Source: Veillonella sp. (GTDB taxonomy: Bacteria; Bacillota; Negativicutes; Veillonellales; Veillonellaceae). Taken from it: DNA of 64,000 nt. How positions within the stretch are numbered: the first letter of the stretch is position 1; each line of letters starts with the position of its first letter. The stretch spans positions 1,622,501 to 1,686,500 of the forward strand of contig NZ_JBGKFB010000001.1 of the NCBI RefSeq assembly GCF_041333735.1, written 5' to 3'. Below, piece by piece: positions 25,783-34,160 of the stretch. Under the pieces are notes generated by a model. The model had not been told where the DNA came from. It did no database searches and saw only the letters and a program-made list of their open reading frames with translations. A program made the translations under genes and the position numbers.

Positions 25783-26139
25783 ATGAGTGACGTTCGTGTC
25801 AGAAAATTACAAGAATTTATCAAACAAGAGGTAAGTCAAATGTTGATGCGCGGATTGAAAGATCCACGCATCGGCTTCACTACTATTACTGATGTTCATG
25901 TAACAGGTGATTTGCGTGAAGCTACGATTTATGTCTCCTTGTTTGGTTCCGATAAGGAAAAAGAAGATACACTTATCGCTTTAAAGCATGCAGCAGGTCA
26001 TATTCGTACTGAGCTTGGCAAAGTACTTAAATTGCGCCATATTCCTTCTATCACATTCGATAAGGATACGTCTTTAGACTATAGCATGCATATTGAATCC
26101 CTTTTGAATGAAATCAAAAAGGACGAAGAAAAAAATTAA
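25783..26139 (+). CDS. rbfA: Ribosome-binding factor A
   Basis: 118 aa KH-type protein needed for late 30S maturation and cold adaptation. Typical segments: VRKLQEFIKQEVSQML (6-21), DPRIGFTTITDVHVTGDLREATIYVS (26-51), and RHIPSITFDKDTSLDYSMHIESLL near the end. Ten bases after infB, with GGAGG before its ATG. Confidence 0.96.
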   Translation: MSDVRVRKLQEFIKQEVSQMLMRGLKDPRIGFTTITDVHVTGDLREATIYVSLFGSDKEKEDTLIALKHAAGHIRTELGKVLKLRHIPSITFDKDTSLDYSMHIESLLNEIKKDEEKN

Positions 26140-26156
26140 CACAAAGGATACAGAAC

Positions 26157-27101
26157 ATGAGTAAGATTACTATTAATCAATTACATATGGCTCTGTGTGA
26201 AGCTAATTCTATTATGCTAACCGTCCATGTCAGACCTGATGGCGATGCTATCGGGTCCATGGTGGCCTTTTACGAAGCCCTTGTAGGGCAAGGTAAAACT
26301 GTATATATGGTAGTGGATGATGTAGTTCCTGAGAAGTACTCATTCTTACGATATACGGACCACATCCATGATGTAGCGTATTTTGAAACAAACCCTGTTG
26401 ATATTGATATGCTAATGGTATTGGATGCTAGCACGTATGAGCGAATTGGCAAAGTAGGTGCACTATGGAGTGCACCTATTTTTAATATAGACCACCATAT
26501 TTCTAATACGGAATTTGCTGATCATCTATATTTGAAGCCTGACTTTGCTGCTACTGGTGAAATCGTTACCGATTTATGTACAAAATGGAATTGGCCTATC
26601 ACCGAGTCTATGGGTACTGCTTTATATATGGCTATTGCTACTGACTGTGGTTTCTTTAAATTTAGCAATACAACTGCCAATACGTTAGAAATGGCTGCTA
26701 AATGTGTAGCAGCCGGTGCTAGACCTAATGTTATTTCTGAAACGATTGAGGCTGTGTCTGCAAGTCGTCTGGAATTAACAAAACAAGTTATGCAAACTAT
26801 TGAGTTCTACAAGAATAATACAGTAGCTACCATCGAGATGAATCGCGAGGCTATGAACATTCTCGGCGATGATACAGATGGCTTTGTGGATATTATTAGA
26901 AATGTAGATACTGTTGATATAGCTATTTTATTGAAAGCTGAAGCTGATGACAGAACACGGGTAAGTTTACGATCTAAAGGTACCGACGTGAATGCTATTG
27001 CTAGCAATTTTGGCGGTGGCGGTCATATTCGAGCTTCCGGTTGTACGATTAATCTACCATTACAAGAAGCGAAACAGGCTCTCATTGAGGTGATTAAATA
27101 A
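26157..27101 (+). CDS. nrnA: DHH phosphoesterase, nanoRNase/pAp phosphatase (NrnA-like)
   Basis: 314 aa. DHH domain: HVRPDGDAIGSMVA (residues 23-36), MLMVLDAS, NIDHHISN (the DHH motif), and ATDCGFFKF. C-terminal DHHA1 domain with GGGGHIRASG. It hydrolyses very short RNAs and, in many species, 3'-phosphoadenosine 5'-phosphate or cyclic dinucleotide products. Same operon as rbfA and truB; its stop overlaps truB's ATG by one base. Confidence 0.94.
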   Translation: MSKITINQLHMALCEANSIMLTVHVRPDGDAIGSMVAFYEALVGQGKTVYMVVDDVVPEKYSFLRYTDHIHDVAYFETNPVDIDMLMVLDASTYERIGKVGALWSAPIFNIDHHISNTEFADHLYLKPDFAATGEIVTDLCTKWNWPITESMGTALYMAIATDCGFFKFSNTTANTLEMAAKCVAAGARPNVISETIEAVSASRLELTKQVMQTIEFYKNNTVATIEMNREAMNILGDDTDGFVDIIRNVDTVDIAILLKAEADDRTRVSLRSKGTDVNAIASNFGGGGHIRASGCTINLPLQEAKQALIEVIK

Positions 27102-28042
27102 TGGATGGCATTTTACCATTTTTAAAACCTCCTGGTATAACAAGCCATGATGCTGTTGCTATTTGTCGTCGCATTTTAAAAGAAAAGCGCATTGGTCATA
27201 GTGGTACTTTAGATCCTATGGCCTATGGCGTGTTGCCCGTTTTTCTTGGTAAGGCTACGCGTCTTATTGAGTATACAGAGGGGTTTGATAAAACCTATGT
27301 AGCAGAATGTAAATTTGGTACTTTTACCGATACTGAAGATAGTTCTGGTCAACCGGTATTACCTGATAAAGATATGGTATTGCGAGACGGCGTTCTATTG
27401 AATGAATACATTCAAAGTTCAGAACTTTCCGATGCTATGCTTAAACCTACTTTTGATGAATTAGTTAATACACTAAATACCTTTATTGGTGCACAAAACC
27501 AGAGGCCATCAAAATATTCTGCTATAAAGATAAATGGTATACGTGCTTATGAATATGCTCGTAAAGGGATTCCTGTAGAATTACCATTACGTCAAATTCA
27601 TATTAAACATATTGAGCTGATAGCGTATGGTTTTCCTTATTTTACAGTTCGTGTAACTTGTTCTGGAGGTACTTATATTCGTTCATTATTGCGTGATATC
27701 TGTGTTTCATTAGGTATACCAGGAACCATGACATCCTTGGCACGTACTCAAGTAGGACCATTTGATATTGATTCTGCTAAAATGGCTGAAGAGTTGATGC
27801 TTCATGGTGAAAGCCTATTGTTACCAACGGATACAGCCGTTTCTCATCTTTCAAAAGTGATGGTAAATAGTGTACAATTAAAGATGATTGTGCAAGGTAA
27901 GGAATTGCCTATTGGTAACGAATTTTCTTATACTGAACCAGAACATTATTATAGAGCCTATGGTCCTCATGGATTTATAGGGATTATGAAACGAACTAAC
28001 CACTCTTTGAAGGTGGAAAAAAATATTTTTATTGAAGGATAA
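27101..28042 (+). CDS. truB: tRNA pseudouridine(55) synthase
   Basis: 313 aa. Makes pseudouridine 55 in the T-loop of tRNAs. Catalytic Asp38 lies in GHSGTLDPMAYGVLP (residues 32-46); KPPGITSHDAV at the N-terminus and GTYIRSLLRDI in the core are family hallmarks. The C-terminal 60 residues fit a degenerate PUA-like tail. It overlaps nrnA by one base and ends two bases before ribF. Confidence 0.96.
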   Translation: MDGILPFLKPPGITSHDAVAICRRILKEKRIGHSGTLDPMAYGVLPVFLGKATRLIEYTEGFDKTYVAECKFGTFTDTEDSSGQPVLPDKDMVLRDGVLLNEYIQSSELSDAMLKPTFDELVNTLNTFIGAQNQRPSKYSAIKINGIRAYEYARKGIPVELPLRQIHIKHIELIAYGFPYFTVRVTCSGGTYIRSLLRDICVSLGIPGTMTSLARTQVGPFDIDSAKMAEELMLHGESLLLPTDTAVSHLSKVMVNSVQLKMIVQGKELPIGNEFSYTEPEHYYRAYGPHGFIGIMKRTNHSLKVEKNIFIEG

Positions 28043-28044
28043 GT

Positions 28045-28977
28045 ATGAAGCAAATACATTCGTTTGATGAACTGCGTCAAATCAAAGATACAAAAGTATA
28101 TGCCCTAGGTACCTTTGATGGTATTCATCGAGGTCATCAACGAGTTATACGCAAGGCCGTTGATGAGGCAATGGCAGTTAATGGTGTTAGTATAATCATT
28201 ACCTTTGAACATCATCCACTAACTATACTACATCCAGAGCGAGTGCCTAAACGGGTCATTCAAGAAGAGATTATGGATTCCGTTCTTGAAGATTTGAATG
28301 TAGACTATATTTTACGGTTGCCTATGACTGAAGAGTTACTAAAAATGAGTGCTGACGATTTTTTGGGCGCTCTTTGTACAGATATGAATGTAGCTGCTAT
28401 TGTAATTGGAGAAAACTTTACATTTGGTGCTAAAGGTCTTGGTAATCCAGATTATATGAAACAAGTATTAGCGGATAAAAATATACAAGTTTTAGTGCAG
28501 CCCTTATTGCCTTGTGATGGACTTAGTACTCCTATTTCAAGTACGGAGATTAGAAAGGCCATTCGCGAAGGGCGTTTAGAAGATGCTACTCATTGGCTTG
28601 GAAGACCATTCCAATTTAAAGGGACTGTAATTAAAGGTGATCAACGAGGACGCACATTAGGGTTCCCAACATTGAATTTGTTGCTTCCTAATGAAATGGC
28701 TACACCTCCAGATGGTGTATACGCTAATCGCGTGTGTATCGATGGTACTTGGTATGATGGGGTAGGTAATATTGGGGATAATCCTACATTTAAGAATCAG
28801 TACCATAGATGCGAAGTACATGTATTTAACTTTGACCAAGATATATATGGAAAAGAAGTAATTGTACAATTTATTTCCTATCTTAGAGGGGAAGTAAAAT
28901 TTAATAACTTACAAGATCTTATTGATCAAATGAAGGTAGATGAAGAACAGGCTTTAGCTGTTTTAGCTAAAGCATAA
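28045..28977 (+). CDS. ribF: Bifunctional riboflavin kinase / FAD synthetase
   Basis: 310 aa. N-terminal FAD synthetase (nucleotidyltransferase) domain with GTFDGIHRGHQ (about 22-32) and ISSTEIRKAIREG; C-terminal flavokinase domain with GRTLGFPTLNLL, DGVYANRV and GVGNIGDNPTF. It converts riboflavin to FMN and then FAD. truB-ribF adjacency is standard for bacteria. Confidence 0.97.
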   Translation: MKQIHSFDELRQIKDTKVYALGTFDGIHRGHQRVIRKAVDEAMAVNGVSIIITFEHHPLTILHPERVPKRVIQEEIMDSVLEDLNVDYILRLPMTEELLKMSADDFLGALCTDMNVAAIVIGENFTFGAKGLGNPDYMKQVLADKNIQVLVQPLLPCDGLSTPISSTEIRKAIREGRLEDATHWLGRPFQFKGTVIKGDQRGRTLGFPTLNLLLPNEMATPPDGVYANRVCIDGTWYDGVGNIGDNPTFKNQYHRCEVHVFNFDQDIYGKEVIVQFISYLRGEVKFNNLQDLIDQMKVDEEQALAVLAKA

Positions 28978-28990
28978 TAAGGGGGTTCTC

Positions 28991-29755
28991 ATGGATATTA
29001 AAGAAGCTCGCAAACAAATAGATAGTATTGACTCCGTACTTGTTACAGAGTTTGAAAAGCGTCTTACATTGATTAAAGAGATTGGTAAATATAAAGATGA
29101 ACATCATTTACCACTCATTGATGAAGAACGTGATGAAAGTATTATTGCGTTGCATACTGAAAACTGCAAAGATAAAACATTGGCACCTTATATTGAAAAT
29201 TATATAAAAACTGTTGTGTCTATGAGCAATGAGTTTTTAAAAGAGCATATGCATAAGCATATTTTCCTCATTGGCATGCCAGGTGCCGGTAAGACAACAG
29301 TTGGCAAAATGCTAGCTAAAGAATTAGGCCGAGATTTTTACGATCTAGATCAAACGATTCAAGATAAGGTTGGGAAATCTGTTCAAAAAATCTTTATTTA
29401 TGATGGTAAAGATGCTTTTAGTGAATATGAATATAACACGATTAAGGAATTAATTCATAATAAACCATCTGTTATTGCTACCGGTGGTGGTACTGTTACT
29501 TATGATAAAACAGTTAAGCTAATGCGCAATAATGGCCTTGTTGTATTTGTTAATCGTGATGTGAATCATATCTTAGATGATTTGGATCTTGAAATTCGTC
29601 CACTTGTAAAAGAAAGTATTGAATATATCTTCAATGTATATGAAGAACGATACCCTTTATACGAAGAAGTGGCACATATCAAAATTGGTAATGAAGGTAG
29701 CATTACCGATGCGGTACAAGAAATTATTGAAGCTTTGCCTAATACGGAGAAATAA
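28991..29755 (+). CDS. Chorismate mutase - shikimate kinase fusion
   Basis: 254 aa. Residues 1-85 are an AroQ-type chorismate mutase helix bundle (ARKQIDSIDSVLVTEFEKR, KYKDEHHLPLIDEERDESI). Residues 90-254 are a shikimate kinase with P-loop GMPGAGKTT, DLDQTI for shikimate binding, ATGGGTV, IRPLV and EERYPLYEEVA. The shikimate-contacting Arg in the usual F-R-x-x-E segment is replaced (DAFSEYEYN). It links two non-consecutive steps of aromatic synthesis in one chain. Its stop overlaps the recD2 ATG. Confidence 0.88.
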   Translation: MDIKEARKQIDSIDSVLVTEFEKRLTLIKEIGKYKDEHHLPLIDEERDESIIALHTENCKDKTLAPYIENYIKTVVSMSNEFLKEHMHKHIFLIGMPGAGKTTVGKMLAKELGRDFYDLDQTIQDKVGKSVQKIFIYDGKDAFSEYEYNTIKELIHNKPSVIATGGGTVTYDKTVKLMRNNGLVVFVNRDVNHILDDLDLEIRPLVKESIEYIFNVYEERYPLYEEVAHIKIGNEGSITDAVQEIIEALPNTEK

Positions 29756-31908
29756 TGGACGCCATACGAGGATTTGTATACCGAACTATATATGAGAATA
29801 CACAACGTACGTATTGCGTGTTTGTCCTTAAGGATTATAATGAGGAATACATTACTTGTACTGGTAAGTTTGAATCTCCTAAAGAAGGAGAAGATATTGA
29901 AGTTCGAGGCCGTTATGTAGAACATGAAAAATACGGTCGTCAATTTGATGCTACTAGTGTAGAAAAACTTAAACCTGATAACATGGGGGCTGCTAAGACC
30001 TACTTATTGAATTTAGGTATTAAAGGTTTTGGTGAAAAGTCCGTAGAAAAGGTTCTTGAGTATTTTGGTATCCGTATTTTAGAAGTTTTACGGGAGGAAC
30101 GTCCCGAAGAAATTAAGGATGTTCCTGGACTTCGTAAAAGTGTTAAGGACGAATTATTTAATACCTTACTTGGTGAAGGTATTTTATCTGATTTAAATCA
30201 CTTTTTTGAAAGCCATCATATTTCTTCTAAATGGAGTCGTATCGTATACACCTATTATGGTGTTCAGTCTATTGCTGTTATCGAGGATAATCCTTATACC
30301 TTGTTACGTGTGGCTCCAGATATGCTTTTTGGCACCGCTGATACGCTAGCAGAACACTTGGGTATTACAGGTAGTGATACACGCCGTTTAGAAGCGGGAT
30401 TGGAATGGATTCTACGCAGTTTGGATAATCAAGGGCATACGTGTTTGCCTGTGGATCAACTTATCGGTCGTTTAGACGATTTATTACAAACTGATGTAGA
30501 TGATATTGCTAACTTTATTGAAAGCCTATTGGAGCAAGGTGCTTTATATAGTACATATTATGAAGATATCCTATATATTTACCCTCCAGAAATGTACGTG
30601 TCTGAAGTGGAAAGCGTTCATTATACAAAAGATTTCTTATTAGAAGCAGATCCGATATCTCTTGATATTCCTAGCTTTATAGAAAAGTTTGAAGCTGATA
30701 ATCATATTACATTTGGGGATGCCCAAAAAGAGGCTATACAGCTATCCTTCTTTGAAAAGTTTTCCCTTATAACTGGTGGCCCTGGTACTGGTAAGACGAC
30801 GATTATTAAGGCTTTAGTAAAAGGCTTCCAACTTAGTGGACTAGGACGTATTATTCTTAGCGCTCCTACAGGACGTGCTGCAAAACGACTTACAGAGGCG
30901 ACGGAGTTTGAAGCGACTACGATTCATAGATTATTAGTACCTGTTCAAGGTAGTGATTCCTATGATTTTACTAAGAATGAGGATGATCCATTAGATATTG
31001 ATGTTATTATCATTGATGAAGCATCTATGCTCAATGTTCGTTTATTCTATTCCTTAATGGCAGCTATTCCTAAAGAAGCCCATGTCATTATCGTTGGCGA
31101 CGTAGATCAATTACCGCCTATTGGTGCTGGTTTTGTATTAAAAGACTTACTCGATAGTGATTGTGTTCCTTACACACGGCTCAACCAGATTTATCGTCAA
31201 AGCTCTGGTAATATTATTGTTGAAAGCGCCTATGCTATTAACCGTGGTGAAATGCCGAATTTGGATAGCGTAAGTGAAGAGTTTTCTTTTATTCCTGTTA
31301 AGTCTTATGACATGATGATGAAAGCTATCATTGATGTGTATAAACGAGAACAAGAGCATGTAGACGATGAATTAGATATTCAAATTATTTCTCCTATGCG
31401 CCGTGGTGAAGCAGGTAGTACATTAATTTCTCAATATGTACAGCAAGCTGTTAATCCACCGGATAGCTTAAAAGGGGAAGCTCGTGTAAATGGTATTACC
31501 TACCGTGTTGGCGATAAGGTTATTCAAATTCTTAACGACTATGAGTTAGAGGTCTTTAATGGTGAAATTGGTGTCATTTACGCCATTACACGAAGCGATA
31601 TTTGTATCCGATTTATCCATAAAGATGTTCGTCTACCTATTGATGAAGCTCATATGATTATGCCTGCTTATGCGATTACAGTTCATAAGAGTCAAGGTAG
31701 CGAGTATGGTGTAGTTATCATTCCATTTGTACCACGTTATGGTGGTATGTTGCAGCGTAATTTGTTGTATACAGCTGTTACAAGAGCAAAACGGAAGGTT
31801 ATCATTGTGGGTACTACAAGCGCTATAGAACGTGCTGTACGTACTGTAAATGCAGATGAACGATATACATTGTTTAAAGAAAGACTACAAGGGAGATGTG
31901 ATTCGTAA
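29755..31908 (+). CDS. recD2: ATP-dependent RecD2-like DNA helicase
   Basis: 717 aa superfamily 1B 5'-3' DNA helicase of the type found without RecBC. An N-terminal OB-like domain and helix-hairpin-helix region (about 80-200: GIKGFGEKSVEKVLEYFG) precede the motor: motif I GGPGTGKTTI (about 342), motif II DVIIIDEASM, motif III GDVDQLPPIGAG, motif V/VI AITVHKSQGSEY and YTAVTRAK. It is used in repair and replication-fork maintenance. One-base overlaps with both neighbours indicate tight translational coupling. Confidence 0.94.
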   Translation: MDAIRGFVYRTIYENTQRTYCVFVLKDYNEEYITCTGKFESPKEGEDIEVRGRYVEHEKYGRQFDATSVEKLKPDNMGAAKTYLLNLGIKGFGEKSVEKVLEYFGIRILEVLREERPEEIKDVPGLRKSVKDELFNTLLGEGILSDLNHFFESHHISSKWSRIVYTYYGVQSIAVIEDNPYTLLRVAPDMLFGTADTLAEHLGITGSDTRRLEAGLEWILRSLDNQGHTCLPVDQLIGRLDDLLQTDVDDIANFIESLLEQGALYSTYYEDILYIYPPEMYVSEVESVHYTKDFLLEADPISLDIPSFIEKFEADNHITFGDAQKEAIQLSFFEKFSLITGGPGTGKTTIIKALVKGFQLSGLGRIILSAPTGRAAKRLTEATEFEATTIHRLLVPVQGSDSYDFTKNEDDPLDIDVIIIDEASMLNVRLFYSLMAAIPKEAHVIIVGDVDQLPPIGAGFVLKDLLDSDCVPYTRLNQIYRQSSGNIIVESAYAINRGEMPNLDSVSEEFSFIPVKSYDMMMKAIIDVYKREQEHVDDELDIQIISPMRRGEAGSTLISQYVQQAVNPPDSLKGEARVNGITYRVGDKVIQILNDYELEVFNGEIGVIYAITRSDICIRFIHKDVRLPIDEAHMIMPAYAITVHKSQGSEYGVVIIPFVPRYGGMLQRNLLYTAVTRAKRKVIIVGTTSAIERAVRTVNADERYTLFKERLQGRCDS

Positions 31909-32603
31909 TGAGTCTTTGGGATTTCCTATTTCCACCTGTATGTCCTCATTGTGGTGCCTCTGTAGCAACACAAGGGGATTGGTGTGAAACTTGTTTTAAT
32001 GATCTATTACATATTCGTCATGTACCACATAAATTTTTACATTATGTAGATGATGTATGTGTGCTAGCAGACTATTGTGGTGGTCTAAAGTCTATGATTT
32101 ACGATGTAAAATTTAATGAAAAAAAGGAGCAGTCCAAGGGGGCTGCTCCTTTTTTAGCATCGTACAACTTTTACATGAAATATGATGAGTTTAATATTCT
32201 AAATGGCAATTGTAAAACTGTATATGATTATATAGTTCCCGTACCTTCAAGTGAGACTAAGAAGAAAAAGAGAGGCTATAATCAGGTTGATTTATTTTTT
32301 AAGAATTGGGCATACTCGTTAGAGAACATAGATAAACGATATTTTGTATGGCTAGATTGTATATATAAGTTTGAAACTTCTAGTGATATGTGGTCCTTAA
32401 CACATAAAGAACGACATCAAAATATAGATAATGCTTTTGTAATCAACGCAGAGTATAAAGACACTGATTTTTCCACAAAGCGTATTTTAATTGTAGATGA
32501 CATTTATACTACAGGAGCAACAATCGAAGCCGTAGCAAAGGTTCTTAGGTCATATAATCCTAGTAGACTCGATGCTTTAACACTAGCCAGCGGAAGTTTT
32601 TAA
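31908..32603 (+). CDS. comF: ComF family protein (phosphoribosyltransferase-like)
   Basis: 231 aa. N-terminal zinc finger (CPHCGA ... CETC, residues 12-30), then a phosphoribosyltransferase fold ending in the PRPP loop ILIVDDIYTTGATIEA. VPVPSSETKKKKRGYNQ is the family core. In other bacteria ComFC is needed for natural transformation. The codons at 32119-32155 encode EKKEQSKGAAPF and also form a perfect intrinsic terminator structure (listed separately). Starts on the last base of recD2. Confidence 0.9.
   Translation: MSLWDFLFPPVCPHCGASVATQGDWCETCFNDLLHIRHVPHKFLHYVDDVCVLADYCGGLKSMIYDVKFNEKKEQSKGAAPFLASYNFYMKYDEFNILNGNCKTVYDYIVPVPSSETKKKKRGYNQVDLFFKNWAYSLENIDKRYFVWLDCIYKFETSSDMWSLTHKERHQNIDNAFVINAEYKDTDFSTKRILIVDDIYTTGATIEAVAKVLRSYNPSRLDALTLASGSF
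32119..32155. terminator. Intrinsic terminator structure inside the comF coding region
   Basis: A7 (32119-32125), GGAGCAG (32126-32132), 10-base loop, CTGCTCC (32143-32149), T6 (32150-32155). All features of a strong bidirectional intrinsic terminator, about 210 bases into an otherwise intact gene. Confidence 0.75.
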
Positions 32604-32611
32604 ATATTTAC

Positions 32612-32643
32612 AAAAAAAGCGTTCACCGAATGGTGAACGCTTA
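32612..32643. terminator. Terminator between comF and the HD-GYP gene
   Basis: AAGCGTTCACC, GAAT, GGTGAACGCTT with A7 on the left. Best as the terminator of the minus-strand HD-GYP gene (seven T after the stem on that strand); on the plus strand the T-tract is weak. Confidence 0.85.
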
Positions 32644-32652
32644 ATCATTATA

Positions 32653-33255
32653 TTAGCCTAGAACATCGATAAATGCTTTTACTACATCTGGATCAAAGAG
32701 AGAGCCGGATGCACTAAAGAGTTCTTCTTTTGCTTTAGCTTTTGTTTTTGCCCAAAATTCTGTAGAAGGATTAACTGTTGTATCATAATAATCTGCAACA
32801 GCAATGATTCTAGCTCCTAATGGGATGTTAGCACCACGCAAATGTTTAGGGTAACCAGAGCCATCCCATTTTTCATGGTGGTAACGAATATAAGGCAAGA
32901 TTTGTTGGCAGCAAGGGTAGTTTTCGATCATATTCGCACCACTTGCAGCATGTTGCTTATACTTGGACATTTCTTGTTTATTAAGATATGGAGATTTTTG
33001 GATTAATGCATTAGGTACCATTAATAATCCTACGTCATGAAGTAATGCTGCATGGCGAATTTGTTCAATTTCATTTAATGGTAAACCCATTTTAGCAGCA
33101 ATACTAACTGCATAGTTTGAAACTTGGATAGAATGAGTGTACAGATGATAGCTTTTCATTTGTATCATCTGCAAAAGCTGAGCGCTAATGGCTTCTAAAC
33201 TGTCCTTCTCCAGTTCGTACAACCCAGATGGTTGCATTAATGATAACATAAACAT
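32653..33255 (-). CDS. HD-GYP domain phosphohydrolase
   Basis: 200 aa, a free-standing HD-GYP domain without receiver or sensor. HD motif: ALLHDVG (about 69-75); downstream HHEKWDGSGYPKHLRG (about 126-141) contains the GYP signature, then GARIIAVADYYD. Family members hydrolyse cyclic di-GMP or related cyclic dinucleotides. Convergent with comF. A possible promoter on the minus strand is TACACA (33384-33379), 17 bases, TATAAT (33361-33356), giving a leader of about 100 bases. Confidence 0.85.
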   Translation of the reverse strand: MFMLSLMQPSGLYELEKDSLEAISAQLLQMIQMKSYHLYTHSIQVSNYAVSIAAKMGLPLNEIEQIRHAALLHDVGLLMVPNALIQKSPYLNKQEMSKYKQHAASGANMIENYPCCQQILPYIRYHHEKWDGSGYPKHLRGANIPLGARIIAVADYYDTTVNPSTEFWAKTKAKAKEELFSASGSLFDPDVVKAFIDVLG

Positions 33256-33669
33256 AATAAACCCCTTTAACTAACATGTAGAACATATGGTACAACCCCT
33301 CGTACTTATGTTCATATCGTACAACTTTAGGCCGTTCTTATTTAATAGTATACAAATTATACACCATAAATAATATTTTGTGTATGATACGTATGTTCTA
33401 TTATACATGTTGTATTCATATTTGGCATACTAAAAATAATTGACATTTTAAGAATGTACTAAATATAGTACCTAGAAAAACTAATTTTATAAATATTAAA
33501 ATAATATGAAGAATATTTTAGGTTTTCTATGACAATTTTCTATACATACCAAAAAAGGGGTTGCAAAATTTATTCTCATTTCAATGAGAACTGAACGATG
33601 CTATGTTCGGAAATATAATTTAATCGTTAGGCCTTATTTATTTTAAGAATGTATATATAATTATAAATC
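33256..33669. other. Intergenic region with promoter-like and palindromic elements
   Basis: No gene seen. It holds the probable minus-strand promoter of the HD-GYP gene (33356-33384), a consensus plus-strand promoter (33440-33469), a TTCTCATT-TC-AATGAGAA palindrome (33573-33590) and a direct repeat of the 14-mer ATTTTAAGAATGTA (33445-33458 and 33640-33653). Confidence 0.6.
33440..33471 (+). promoter_or_regulatory. Consensus promoter overlapped by a palindrome
   Basis: TTGACA (33440-33445), 18 bases, TATAGT (33464-33469). The perfect palindrome GTACTA-AATA-TAGTAC (33456-33471) covers the -10, as expected for a repressor site. No reading frame follows closely; the transcript would run through the palindrome at 33573 toward the ncRNA. 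Confidence 0.55.
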
Positions 33670-33698
33670 TAGACATGTATAGTGTTATTCTTTATAAT
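33670..33698 (+). promoter_or_regulatory. Promoter of the structured ncRNA
   Basis: TAGACA (33670-33675), 17 bases, perfect TATAAT (33693-33698). Transcription would start at about 33705, exactly where the closing stem of the RNA begins. Confidence 0.8.
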
Positions 33699-33704
33699 AC
33701 GTCT

Positions 33705-33936
33705 ATACGGGTCTGTGGTTGAAAGTCGATGCCAGTCGCAGGCGAAACGATCCACATAAGCAACCCAAGGGGTTGTGAGCATGGTGCGGCTTAGGTGTAA
33801 GTCCTGCCGGTAAAACCGAGAGGGGTAGTAGTGGGGAGTCTCGGACTTATGAGCGAACCCTCCAGCAGGCGAGTGTGGGGGCAAAGACCAGGTCAGCCGT
33901 ATGCGGGCACATGAGGCTTTTCTCATGTGCTTTTTT
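33705..33936 (+). ncRNA. Structured noncoding RNA, candidate raiA-motif RNA
   Basis: GC-rich island of about 230 nt in AT-rich surroundings, with its own promoter and terminator. Pairings seen: closing stem ATACGG (33705-33710) with CCGTAT (33897-33902); GGTCT (33710-33714) with AGACC (33885-33889), sharing a boundary base with the closing stem; GTGG (33715-33718) with CCAC (33752-33755); CATAAG (33755-33760) with CTTATG (33846-33851); hairpin CAACCC-AAG-GGGTTG (33761-33775); CCGAGA (33816-33821) with TCTCGG (33839-33844). It lies between comF and hpf (also called raiA), the setting known for raiA-motif RNAs in Firmicutes. The family name is my inference from size, context and complexity; the existence of a structured RNA is well supported. 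Confidence 0.7.
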
Positions 33937-33941
33937 CTTTT
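33907..33941 (+). terminator. Terminator of the structured ncRNA
   Basis: GCACATGAG (33907-33915), GCTTTT, CTCATGTGC (33922-33930), TTTTTT. Confidence 0.93.
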
Positions 33942-34090
33942 TATACATCTGTATATTTAAAAATGGTGAAAATACCGATTCTTATGGGAAAGTTTTTATA
34001 CATTATTGTTATAAATATACAATCAGTGTATAAAAATAAAATATAAATATAGTGATTAATTGATATTTAGGATGATTCTATACAAAATTA

Positions 34091-34118
34091 TTGACATAAT
34101 TATACTAAGTGGTATACT
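34091..34118 (+). promoter_or_regulatory. Promoter of the amino-acid ABC importer
   Basis: TTGACA (34091-34096), 16 bases ending in TGG, TATACT (34113-34118). The tandem near-repeat TATACTAAGTGG / TATACTAGTGG (34101-34123) overlaps the -10 and could be an operator. Confidence 0.8.
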
Positions 34119-34160
34119 AGTGGAATAAAAATAGTTAGTTTAGTAAATGAGGATGATTCG

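Noticed and set aside
32119..32155. comF disrupted by an insertion carrying a terminator
   Set aside because: The frame is uninterrupted and the encoded residues fit the family, so the hairpin is part of the normal gene.
33573..33590. Fur or PerR box at the TTCTCATT/AATGAGAA palindrome
   Set aside because: The arms face the wrong way for the usual TGATAAT-type half-sites, and no iron or peroxide gene is adjacent.
33669..33926. 85-codon minus-strand frame over the structured RNA
   Set aside because: It lies opposite a structured RNA with plus-strand promoter and terminator, and has no ribosome binding site or family resemblance.
33705..33936. Group II intron fragment
   Set aside because: Some strings (GGTGTAAGTCC, GTGCGGCTTAG) recall intron domains, but there is no domain V, no reverse transcriptase, and the unit has its own promoter and terminator.
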